DNA of 41,832 nt from Spirochaetaceae bacterium. GTDB lineage: Bacteria; Spirochaetota; Spirochaetia; DSM-2461. The number at the start of each line of letters is the position of its first letter. The stretch's first letter is position 1. Made by a program: the position numbers and the translations under genes. Below the pieces are notes generated by a model that searched no databases, was not told the origin of the DNA, and saw only the letters and a program-made list of their open reading frames with translations. Below are positions 10,287 to 19,592 of the stretch, in pieces. The stretch lies in assembly GCA_016744925.1 (NCBI GenBank), contig JADGDJ010000014.1, positions 1 through 41,832 on the forward strand, given 5' to 3'.

Positions 10287-11545
10287 TAAAATTCCCCATA
10301 TTTTTCAATGAGAAACTGAAATGACTCTTCAATAGCTTCAACTGTTCTCAGAAGGTCTTCCTGGCTGTGACGGGCACAGATATACCCATGATGAAAGGGC
10401 TGAAGAAAGATTCCACGTCTAATCAGCTGAGTATAAAAGTCCGTTCTTCTGTTTTTGTAAACCTTTTCCGGATCTTTATCAAAAGTGATAAACATCATGG
10501 GGGGAATGCCCGAGATTTTAGCTCCATTTTTGTATTTCTCAATAAGATTTTGAACCTGATCTATAAACCATTGACCTTTCTCCCATATTTGTCCGAGGAT
10601 ATTGTCCCTTTCGAGGATTTCAATAGTTTTCAGGGCAGCCACATAACTGAGGCTATTGGGAAAGAATGTCGATGAGATAAAGACATTTTTTTCCCCTTCT
10701 TTCATAATTTCAGCATTTCCAGTTACTGCCCCGATAGGATAACCGTTTGCCATAGCCTTTCCGAATACTGCGAGATCCGGAGTCACTCCATAATATTTTT
10801 GAGCTCCTCCCATGGAAACTCTAAAACCGGTTCTTATTTCATCGAATATAAGCACCGCGCCATATTGAGCAGTAAGATCTTTTACGCCCTGTAGGTATCC
10901 CTCATCGGGTTCGGTAATCTCATCTGCCAAAGGATGACCCAGAGGGGTAATTATGACAGCGGCCGTATCGTTCGTATTGCCCTTTAACATTGATTCCAGT
11001 ATTGAGAGATCGTTATAGGGAAATCCCTGAACATCTTCATATAACTTTTCAGGGACTCCCCCCTTAACCTCTACACACCAGTCATGCCAACCGTGATAAC
11101 CACATCTCAAAACCTTGTTTTTACCCGTATATGATCTTGCCAGACGTATGGCACAGGTTGTTGCATCAGATCCTGTGCTTACAAAGAGACTCATCTCAGC
11201 ACAGGGAATATGTTCATTCATTTTTTTAGCGAGTTCATTCTGATATCTTTGAGTCAATGAAAAGCAAAAGCCTTTATCCTGAATCTGCTTTATTACAGCG
11301 TTATCTATTTCCTCTTCCCGATTTCCGATGATGGTAGGTCCGTAGGCACAGAGATAATCGATGTATTCATTACCGTCTACATCAAATACATGACTCCCTT
11401 TACCCTCTTCAAAAAAAATAGGAAATTCTCCGACGACAAAATTATATGGTCTTCTTATCCCAAGGACACCACCGGGAATTAGAGTTTTAGCTTCTTCAAA
11501 GAATTCTTCTGTTTTATCAAGTTTCAATTTATTAGTACGATCCAT
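10286..11545 (-). CDS. Class III PLP aminotransferase (GSA-aminomutase-like; candidate acyl-CoA beta-transaminase of the lysine pathway)
   Basis: Class III fold-type I motifs (FDEIRTGFRVSMGGAQKYYGVTPDLAVFGKAMANGYPIGAVTG), first gene of the kam operon. Confidence 0.85.
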   Translation of the reverse strand: MDRTNKLKLDKTEEFFEEAKTLIPGGVLGIRRPYNFVVGEFPIFFEEGKGSHVFDVDGNEYIDYLCAYGPTIIGNREEEIDNAVIKQIQDKGFCFSLTQRYQNELAKKMNEHIPCAEMSLFVSTGSDATTCAIRLARSYTGKNKVLRCGYHGWHDWCVEVKGGVPEKLYEDVQGFPYNDLSILESMLKGNTNDTAAVIITPLGHPLADEITEPDEGYLQGVKDLTAQYGAVLIFDEIRTGFRVSMGGAQKYYGVTPDLAVFGKAMANGYPIGAVTGNAEIMKEGEKNVFISSTFFPNSLSYVAALKTIEILERDNILGQIWEKGQWFIDQVQNLIEKYKNGAKISGIPPMMFITFDKDPEKVYKNRRTDFYTQLIRRGIFLQPFHHGYICARHSQEDLLRTVEAIEESFQFLIEKYGEF

Positions 11546-11707
11546 AGTTCACTCCACAATTCAGGTAACTACGGAATAAGTCAGAAGTCAAGAAAATATT
11601 CGTTTTACATATTATACAATCTACAAATACATATAATTCGTATATATAATAAAAAATATGACGATTATTTGTTATTATTGTTGCAAATCAGGAAATGAAA
11701 ACTTATA

Positions 11708-11959
11708 GTGACTCATATGAATATTTCTTTGTTTATAGGCAACCTGAATTTTGCTGCAACCAATGACCAATTATTATCTTTATTGAGCAACTACGGTCAG
11801 ATTAACAAATGCAATATTGTCTTAGATAAATTCACACTCAGGTCAAAAGGGTTCGCTCATGTTGAAGTCGAAGATGAGGAAACCGCAGAAAAGATCAGAA
11901 TAGAATTAAATGGTTTGAGCTTTGAAGGAAGACCTTTGAAAATTGAGTATTTAAAATAG
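11708..11959 (+). CDS. Single-domain RRM RNA-binding protein
   Basis: RNP2 (LFIGNLNF) and RNP1-like (RSKGFAHVEV) motifs in 83 aa; GTG start at 11708 or ATG at 11717. Confidence 0.9.
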   Translation: MTHMNISLFIGNLNFAATNDQLLSLLSNYGQINKCNIVLDKFTLRSKGFAHVEVEDEETAEKIRIELNGLSFEGRPLKIEYLK

Positions 11960-11961
11960 AT

Positions 11962-14900
11962 TTAACGTCCTGTCCTAATCCATTGAGGTATGTAAATTCG
12001 AACAATATTGATACCTGTCGAGTCGGCAATATAGGCGTATTCACCAATCACTGTAACACTATCAGCAAAGACATCTACACACTCACTCACTTTTTGTATC
12101 TGATTGTGATCCTTAACATCATAAACAGATAGTCCCGCATGACCTTCAGCTATATAGAGTATCGTATCTTGTATTGTAATATCCTCGGTATAGGGAGTCT
12201 CTATGACATTCAGTAAATCGGGATAATTCTTATCACTGATATCGTAAATGGAAACGCCTTTTGCATGAGCTATATACAATCGATTATCGCTATAATCCAT
12301 TGCAATAGAACCGGGCAGGGATATGACTAATCCATCACCGGCAGTCTCAGGGTTAGAAAAATCAATAATGATTAAACCCCTTTTTCTATCGACTGCAAAA
12401 ATATAGTTATCGAAATACAGAATATCCCTCACATCGGGATACAAAAATGAAAACCTTTTATATACAGCTTCGAGAGGAATAGTTTCAACATGAGATGGAC
12501 GCTCAAAGCCCTGAATCCCACCACTTCCTGCGGCAGCGATAATATATTTATCACTGATTGATATGTTTTTTACCTCACCGGTAATTTCTATCTCTTCAGT
12601 GAGAATAAATTCATTATTATTCATTGAATATATTTTTATTCCCCCATAACCATCGGCAATATACAGAATATTGTCTTCGACCAATACATGTTCTGCATAA
12701 TTTGTGGGAATCCGATATACGATATTGTCTTCTGTAATATTCCCGGGATCGTCTACATTCAAAATAACTATTCCCGCTGAGTGATCCGCAATAAAAAGTT
12801 GATTTTCAATCACTGTTACTGAGTTAGCATCACCTTCGGTTTTTAATTGTCCGATTTTAAATGATTGTCCATATTGAAATGATTCGACTGAAAACAAACC
12901 GGACCTATCGGCAATAAGTACAATATTCTCATTAACATCAACAGCGGTGGTATAGGAGAAATCCAACTGCTCAAAGGATTCCGGTCTATAGGGGTCTGAA
13001 ATATCAACATCGATAAGTCCCCCTTCTCCATCGGCTATCATAACATGACTGCCTTTAAGCATGAGAGATTTGGCATCAGTTGTCTTAAAATTACTACAGA
13101 AAAATATATTTTGAGGATCACTGATATCGTATATATTCATTCCCTGAATTCCTGATGCGGTATAACAGTATTTTCCCTCTATTTCACTTTGGAGGAAAGT
13201 AGAACCGGAATATAATCCAGTTGCAACGGGAGAAGAGGGATCTGTCACATCCAGAATTCGAAGTCCTCCAGCGCCTGAAGAAACATACAGTCTATTTTCA
13301 GAGAGTGTAACATCTAAGGCTTCGAAACTGTCATCGGTATACACTCTGGGAGGTCTTTTGGGGTCACTCAAAGAATAAATTTTAATCCCCTTAGCACTAT
13401 CTGCGATATATATAAAATCCTTTTCGGCAGCTACAGCAAGAGCATTGCTTGTTTTTCTGGCTCCGACAAAACGAGGGTTTGTTGGTTCACTGACATTTAC
13501 AACAGAAAAGCCATCTGCACCGGCAGCGATAATGATATAATCATCGGATTTGACAAGATCTTCTCCATTTGTAATAAGAAGAAAACCTCGTATAGACATA
13601 TTATCGGGATCACTTATATCGATGATATAAAACCCCTGCTCTTTGGAAATCACATATGCATAATCCCCTTCTATTATGAGGGATTCGGGGTTTATATTTT
13701 GAAGAGAGCCTTTATGGGTAAGACGTTGGGGTGGTTCTGATAATAACTCAGCTCTGACAATAGAACTGGGGATCTGATCATATGGATGGGGAACTACTTT
13801 ATAGGAGTACACCTTTCCAAAGACACCGCTTCTGTCAATATATCTTGAATCGGAAACTTCTCCACTTAAATCTGCAAAATCCTCCTCATTGTCGGATCTT
13901 AATACGCGATATGTTTCAGAGCCTTCGACAGGAAGCCAGGATATCTCGATAAAACCAAACTCGCTCTTTGCCAGTGGTTTCAATGTATCGGAAGTCATGG
14001 GAATAGAACGGATAATATCAGACTCGACATGATCACTTCCAAGATTTCCTAAAAGTACAAATGAATAGAGATTGCCATTTGCGAGATTGGAAAGCCTTAA
14101 AGGGGGACTGACATCTCTCATGATTGTCGATGATTCTTCCGTAGGATTCGTCCCATCATCTGAATATCTCAAATCGTAGGATGTGATAAAAGGCAATGTG
14201 CTCCAGGTCAGAGTCAGCTGTTCATCGCCTTGAGTGGCGTCGAAGTCAGAGATGGGGAACTCACTGGGAATGATAGTAATTGATGATTCTGCATAATTAC
14301 CATTAACAGCTAAAACTTTAATAGACAGCTTTTGTGTCCCTTTCCGTTGGTCAGTTCTAAATACATGTGTAAAAGTACCATTGTCCTGTACTTGTAAAAG
14401 AACCTCTTCAACAATGCCTTCGCTGACCACATCCGCTGGAATTATCTCCGCTATAATCGATTCAATGCCTCCGAATTGGGGATTCCAGCTATAGGGATCG
14501 GCAACTTTTCCGCTGATAGAAATACCTGCTCCATACTCTGAACCTTCACCGGGAGTTTCCAATATGATAAGGGGAGGTTTTTTACCATCATTTAGTTCAA
14601 CAGTATAATTTGATAAATTGTTGTTCAAGTCGTATGCTCTGAATTGTAAATTAACTAATCCACTTATATCAGCTGTATTAATCTCAAAATTAAAACTACC
14701 GTCATCTTCAAAGAAAATGAGATTATCCTTTTCCGGCGAACTAGACACAGACCAGTAGAGAGACTTCACTTCACTGTATTCGCCATTGAAATCTTCAACT
14801 TTTCCAGAGACCTGAAGGGAGTTACCATAGTACTGATCGGATTTAGGAGTTGATAATTCGACTAGAGGACCCTTATTATCATTTTTCAGGGAAATCAGTA

Positions 14901-16335
14901 CATCAGATTTTATGAAATCCCCTTTAAGAGCTGTAAAAACGATATCTAGATCGTGATTTATATCTACCGTTGATATTTGGAATTCAAAAAATCCTTTCTC
15001 ATCAAAATCAATATTATTCTTTTGCTCCAATCCACCCATAGACCAATAGAACTCTTCGATTCCCGTAGAATTATTACTTTCGATGCCATTTGTGACAAAT
15101 CCTGATATATGAATCTTCGAATTGTACAAACTATTGTTTAGTGGTGTTGTTATCACGATTTGAGGTGAATTATTAAATTCAACTCCTGATACCTGTTCTC
15201 CGATTACTGGAAAGTTCAAATTAGAAATATGATTATTTTTATCTGTGGCTGTAATTCTAATAAAATTGAGACCGGTAAAGTCTATCGAATCAATAAGTAC
15301 TTGAAAATCTCCATTTTCATTATAAATTATTTCTCGGGCTCTCTCTTCTCCGGGAATGAGAACTTCCATCGATGCTATTTCTTCTACTGGTACAAAATCA
15401 CCTTCGGGAGGAGAAACCGAACCGGAAATAATAATAGATTCTTTAATTGAACTGTTCTCTTCAGGACTGCTAATTGTAATGATTGGTCCTTTTAAATCTT
15501 CTTTCCAAAATATAAGTTCTTCATCAATGAGACCATTGTCTTTCTCAGCAACGATTTTTAGACTTAACAACCCTTCATGACCTATAGAATCGAAGCTAAA
15601 GGCATAAACGTTGTCTTTACTTTCTGTAAGTTGGTTTTCATTTCCTTCGGGATCAATCCAATAGATTCTGTTTATACGATTTTGGGCAGAGAGAGCACTA
15701 TCATCAAAAACTTCTAAAGATACATCCACACGGGATCTGTAATAAGGGTTATTCAGGGGAGACAAAATATGAATAACCGGAGGTGATTCTGGCTGAATGG
15801 TTTTTTCTACTGCAACCACAACTTCCGGTTTCAGAGTTTCAGTACTTATCCGTACTTCCGGAGACCCCTCTGGGAGAAGCTCAAGAATCAATGACATCAA
15901 TTCATCAGTCAAAGGCTGTAATTGCTCCGGATCATAGACAATATCAAAAACTTCATCCTGAACAAGGGGTTCAAAGTCAATAGCATCGGGAACGACAACT
16001 GTTATTGGTGCCACTTCGGTAACTGCTGATGGCTCGGGCTCAAACATTGCCTGTGTTTCTATATTTGTCATTTCCGCGCTTTGCTTCGGAGGGATAATTG
16101 TTGAGAGTTGCGATTCCTGCTCCTCTGGTACCCGGGTGGATTCTGATACAAGTTCTGGTTGTTTTTCGTCACCAATTATATCAACACTTTGCCTGGGGGG
16201 GATAACAATTTGAAGCTGTGAGTCTGATTCCTTTGATTGAGCACTTCTCATGAGGATAAATACAAAGGAAGCAGATAAAATTAAAGCGATGGATGCCATA
16301 AGGATGATGTATATTGGTTTCAAACGCTTTCCCAT
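11962..16335 (-). CDS. Large membrane-anchored protein: N-terminal TM, Ig-like domains, FN3-like region, C-terminal LVIVD-type beta-propeller repeats
   Basis: 1457 aa; N-terminal TM segment; Ig-like repeats (ISSPEENSSIKESIIISGSV, TPLNNSLYNSKIHISGFV); FN3-like middle; LVIVD-like motifs (YVISKEQGFYIIDISDPDN, YIADSAKGIKIYSLSDPK). Confidence 0.82.
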   Translation of the reverse strand: MGKRLKPIYIILMASIALILSASFVFILMRSAQSKESDSQLQIVIPPRQSVDIIGDEKQPELVSESTRVPEEQESQLSTIIPPKQSAEMTNIETQAMFEPEPSAVTEVAPITVVVPDAIDFEPLVQDEVFDIVYDPEQLQPLTDELMSLILELLPEGSPEVRISTETLKPEVVVAVEKTIQPESPPVIHILSPLNNPYYRSRVDVSLEVFDDSALSAQNRINRIYWIDPEGNENQLTESKDNVYAFSFDSIGHEGLLSLKIVAEKDNGLIDEELIFWKEDLKGPIITISSPEENSSIKESIIISGSVSPPEGDFVPVEEIASMEVLIPGEERAREIIYNENGDFQVLIDSIDFTGLNFIRITATDKNNHISNLNFPVIGEQVSGVEFNNSPQIVITTPLNNSLYNSKIHISGFVTNGIESNNSTGIEEFYWSMGGLEQKNNIDFDEKGFFEFQISTVDINHDLDIVFTALKGDFIKSDVLISLKNDNKGPLVELSTPKSDQYYGNSLQVSGKVEDFNGEYSEVKSLYWSVSSSPEKDNLIFFEDDGSFNFEINTADISGLVNLQFRAYDLNNNLSNYTVELNDGKKPPLIILETPGEGSEYGAGISISGKVADPYSWNPQFGGIESIIAEIIPADVVSEGIVEEVLLQVQDNGTFTHVFRTDQRKGTQKLSIKVLAVNGNYAESSITIIPSEFPISDFDATQGDEQLTLTWSTLPFITSYDLRYSDDGTNPTEESSTIMRDVSPPLRLSNLANGNLYSFVLLGNLGSDHVESDIIRSIPMTSDTLKPLAKSEFGFIEISWLPVEGSETYRVLRSDNEEDFADLSGEVSDSRYIDRSGVFGKVYSYKVVPHPYDQIPSSIVRAELLSEPPQRLTHKGSLQNINPESLIIEGDYAYVISKEQGFYIIDISDPDNMSIRGFLLITNGEDLVKSDDYIIIAAGADGFSVVNVSEPTNPRFVGARKTSNALAVAAEKDFIYIADSAKGIKIYSLSDPKRPPRVYTDDSFEALDVTLSENRLYVSSGAGGLRILDVTDPSSPVATGLYSGSTFLQSEIEGKYCYTASGIQGMNIYDISDPQNIFFCSNFKTTDAKSLMLKGSHVMIADGEGGLIDVDISDPYRPESFEQLDFSYTTAVDVNENIVLIADRSGLFSVESFQYGQSFKIGQLKTEGDANSVTVIENQLFIADHSAGIVILNVDDPGNITEDNIVYRIPTNYAEHVLVEDNILYIADGYGGIKIYSMNNNEFILTEEIEITGEVKNISISDKYIIAAAGSGGIQGFERPSHVETIPLEAVYKRFSFLYPDVRDILYFDNYIFAVDRKRGLIIIDFSNPETAGDGLVISLPGSIAMDYSDNRLYIAHAKGVSIYDISDKNYPDLLNVIETPYTEDITIQDTILYIAEGHAGLSVYDVKDHNQIQKVSECVDVFADSVTVIGEYAYIADSTGINIVRIYIPQWIRTGR

Positions 16336-16380
16336 AAATTGATTCCTTAAGATTTAATTGAGTCGATTTGCTGATTCATT

Positions 16381-18585
16381 TTATTCTTCCTCAATAAACA
16401 GAATATCCAGTGTGGCACTGACGTCAGCACTTCTTGTGCCATCGGAATTGGACAAATAAGAATATTTAGATCCCAGTTCCGGGTCTACTTCTGCCATTTT
16501 ATCTGAATAGAGGGCGGCTTTATCATAGTTTTCCAACTCGTAGTAGGAACGAGAAATGTTCAAAAGTACTTTTGCATAGGAAGAAGAACTGGTTCTATTG
16601 CGATCAATATAATCATTTTCTGCACTGTGAAGAATTCTAAGAGCATTCTGGTATTCCTCTTTCATATAAAAGACATTACCCAGATTTATTTTTGGCGGAA
16701 GATAATTTCGATCGAGAGATAATGCCGTATTAAAGGCTGATTCAGCTTTATCAAAATTACCGAATTTAGCAGAGATCAGACCCAACTTATTGTAACTACC
16801 TTTATTCCCCTTACTATTGGCTTCCGATGCGTAGTCTTCAATTATCTGGCTTACGAGATTATCGACTTCAGCATCAAACTCATTTATTATCTGGGTTTTA
16901 TCTCCATACTGCAATCCCAGATCTGTTTCCAGTAAGCCGACGGGTCTATAAATCAGTTGAGCATCATTCGTTTTGAATATGGCTCGTCTGTCGGGATCAT
17001 TTTCATAACGGGCAAACTCTTCGATACCGATTCTCCATGCTTTAAGAAAATCGGTCTGCCCAATCATTGTAATTTCGACAGGAATCCACAAATTGCCATC
17101 TATATTCATAGACATATCTTTAGAGGGATGAATTTCTTTATAATCCCTGGCGGCAATCTTTGTATTGAAAGCGGCGTAGATGTGACCGGGAGTCGTTATA
17201 AAAGCCGTCTCTATCCCGGCGGTCTCCAAAAGGCTGCAGAATAATACGGTGAGGTCGTCACAGTCTCCCGTAGCTCTCTTCAATGTGTTGCGGGGTAAAC
17301 TGACAGCATCAATGATCTGTGCGTTCTCCTGTGCCGCTTCAAAAGGAGACGTGGGGTCTCTCTGATACAACATTCCCAATTCGGTCAAGCCATAAAAGAC
17401 CTGCATACCGATCTGAAGAGTTTCACTCAAACCGGGATTGACCATATCCCGTGTAGTCTGCCTTAAATAACTGGTATAATTTCTAAGAGCCGAATCTTTG
17501 GGAGTGATAAACGCACCGACCTTTTGATCATCATCCCAGATTATGGATTCTTTATCGTGAAGGTCATAGGAAACGGAAATATTCTGAGAAACCTCTCGTC
17601 CCCTTGTATTGTATTTGACAATGACCTCTCCAGTTAAAGGTTTTACTCCTTCAGTTAAAAAGACCTGATCGTTGAAAGTGGCAAAAAGGTCTATGTCTTT
17701 AAGTTCGCCTCCTTCAATCAAGGGGATTTCTGCCGATACAGTGGGATTATCCATGTAGCCCGATTGCATAAAAGTCACGGAAATATCAGATAGAGGATAT
17801 TTCTCTACGTTTCTTATGGAGACTTTTCCAATGGGATTATTGACATAAAAACTCTGCATTGAAGCAAAAAGGGGATTAATTTCGACATCATCAAATTTAA
17901 TGCTGTTTATTTCCGCTTTGGGAGAATCGGGATCTTCACCAAAACGATAAGAGGCTGTGATCCCAATATTGAAGGAAAAACCATTCAGAAGAATATCGAG
18001 ATTATTTGAATTGGAATAATCCTGGAAAGATTTTGTAAATTTCAAATTGGGATTAATTTCAAGATTGAGATTATAACTGAGATTCAACCCCACTGAGGCT
18101 CCGGCTTGTGCATTGAAAAGCCAGGAACTTCTTGGATCTCCCGAAGGATCAATATCAGGAAAATAGGCATAAGTTGCTCCGATGGAACCTCCTGCTCCCG
18201 CTTCTAACAATTTAGAAAATTTATGTATATATAATGCACCTATATTACCATAGAATTGTGTGTGGTTTCGATATTCACTAATGCGGTTATCATCTTCCAC
18301 AACCACAATACCCAGTTGGGCCAGGGGCTGCAATTTGGGCATAGTCGGGATGGGAATCCTGGCAGTGATTGAAAAATCATTGTATACGTATTCTTCTCCT
18401 GAACTGTAGTTATCTCTGTTTATTGGTAAATAGGATTGATAACTCAAACCGAGACTGAAGGGGAATTTATACTTTTCATTAAAATCAATATCTGTTATAT
18501 CCTGAGAGAATAGATTAATTGTGAGGATGAGTAATAGGAAAAGCAAAAAAAGTCGTATAAGTTTTCTCATCATATTTTTTTTCAA
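16381..18585 (-). CDS. Secreted protein: N-terminal barrel-like region, transglutaminase-like domain, TPR repeats
   Basis: Signal peptide; aromatic/alternating beta-rich N-terminus; GDCDDLTVLFCSLLETAGIETAFITTPGHIYAAF transglutaminase-like Cys/His core; C-terminal TPRs (AESAFNTALSLDRNYLPPKINLGNVFYMKEEYQNAL). Confidence 0.8.
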   Translation of the reverse strand: MKKNMMRKLIRLFLLFLLLILTINLFSQDITDIDFNEKYKFPFSLGLSYQSYLPINRDNYSSGEEYVYNDFSITARIPIPTMPKLQPLAQLGIVVVEDDNRISEYRNHTQFYGNIGALYIHKFSKLLEAGAGGSIGATYAYFPDIDPSGDPRSSWLFNAQAGASVGLNLSYNLNLEINPNLKFTKSFQDYSNSNNLDILLNGFSFNIGITASYRFGEDPDSPKAEINSIKFDDVEINPLFASMQSFYVNNPIGKVSIRNVEKYPLSDISVTFMQSGYMDNPTVSAEIPLIEGGELKDIDLFATFNDQVFLTEGVKPLTGEVIVKYNTRGREVSQNISVSYDLHDKESIIWDDDQKVGAFITPKDSALRNYTSYLRQTTRDMVNPGLSETLQIGMQVFYGLTELGMLYQRDPTSPFEAAQENAQIIDAVSLPRNTLKRATGDCDDLTVLFCSLLETAGIETAFITTPGHIYAAFNTKIAARDYKEIHPSKDMSMNIDGNLWIPVEITMIGQTDFLKAWRIGIEEFARYENDPDRRAIFKTNDAQLIYRPVGLLETDLGLQYGDKTQIINEFDAEVDNLVSQIIEDYASEANSKGNKGSYNKLGLISAKFGNFDKAESAFNTALSLDRNYLPPKINLGNVFYMKEEYQNALRILHSAENDYIDRNRTSSSSYAKVLLNISRSYYELENYDKAALYSDKMAEVDPELGSKYSYLSNSDGTRSADVSATLDILFIEEE

Positions 18586-18589
18586 CGTC

Positions 18590-19468
18590 TTACAAACTTC
18601 CCAAAACCTGAGAAGCTTTGATGCCTATTTCGCTGGAAGGATCATTACTGATCGCTTTTTTCAGTTTATACTCAGCTAAATCCATTTGATTCAACTCGAT
18701 TGAACAAAAGGCAGACATTAGATATACCATCTGTTCTGCACCGCGAGACTCGGAATCAGAGAGATATCTGTCGAAAAGTTCCTCCGCTTTTAAATAATCC
18801 TGACTTTCAATTAATAAATTGCCTTTTAACAAGACATAATCACCATAATACTCAACATCTGATTCGGGATCCATTTCAGAAATAGAGGCCCTCATCTCTT
18901 TGTTTCTACCTGTTTCATATTCACAAAGAGCTTTGTAGAACATAATCTCATCATAGTTTGAACCAAACCATTCAGAACCCTCTTCTAAAATAGCCAGTCC
19001 GTCTTCAAATTCACCATCCATATAAAGAGATTTACCCTCTTCCAAAAATTCGACGTCGTCATCAACCCAGGTTATTTCCTCTTCATCCTGTGGATCTCCC
19101 CGAACTCCCATCACAGCTGATTGTCTTGATTCAAATTTGTCATCATTAAATAACTTAGCGAAGGCAGAACCTTTAATTCCCCATGTATCGGCTTTGGTTA
19201 TTTGACCAATCAGGTAAGATGCTTCATAGGTACCATCTTTATCCAGTGTTATTTTAGTATTTTCAAATAGAAGCTCTGCATACCCGTTATCGGATAATTT
19301 GATAATATCATTTTCTGAAATGACATCACCTATGTCGATGGGATTCCATGAGTTTCCCGATTTCACATCGAGATAGCCATCGAGATAATCAACATAGAGA
19401 TCCCGTGCCATAATATTTGTGAAGCTTACCAATATTATAAAAATTATAGAAAACAAATGCTTAAACAT
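18590..19468 (-). CDS. FecR-like domain protein with TPR repeats, secreted
   Basis: Signal peptide; FecR-type segment (VKSGNSWNPIDIGDVISENDIIKLSDNGYAELLF...GIKGSAFAKLF); TPR-like C-terminus. Confidence 0.75.
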   Translation of the reverse strand: MFKHLFSIIFIILVSFTNIMARDLYVDYLDGYLDVKSGNSWNPIDIGDVISENDIIKLSDNGYAELLFENTKITLDKDGTYEASYLIGQITKADTWGIKGSAFAKLFNDDKFESRQSAVMGVRGDPQDEEEITWVDDDVEFLEEGKSLYMDGEFEDGLAILEEGSEWFGSNYDEIMFYKALCEYETGRNKEMRASISEMDPESDVEYYGDYVLLKGNLLIESQDYLKAEELFDRYLSDSESRGAEQMVYLMSAFCSIELNQMDLAEYKLKKAISNDPSSEIGIKASQVLGSL

Positions 19469-19592
19469 AAATTACCTCTTAAGTTAAATATATCCCCTGG
19501 GGAATCCCTTTACTAATCTTTAAGTTATTAAAGAACATCAATTAAAAACTAAAATATTATTCTTTATCTCAGTATGCTACTCTTTGCAGAAA

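Noticed and set aside
11546-11707. Possible cobalamin riboswitch upstream of the B12-dependent kam operon
   Set aside because: I saw no B12-box-like or multi-stem conserved element; the region is short and AT-rich.
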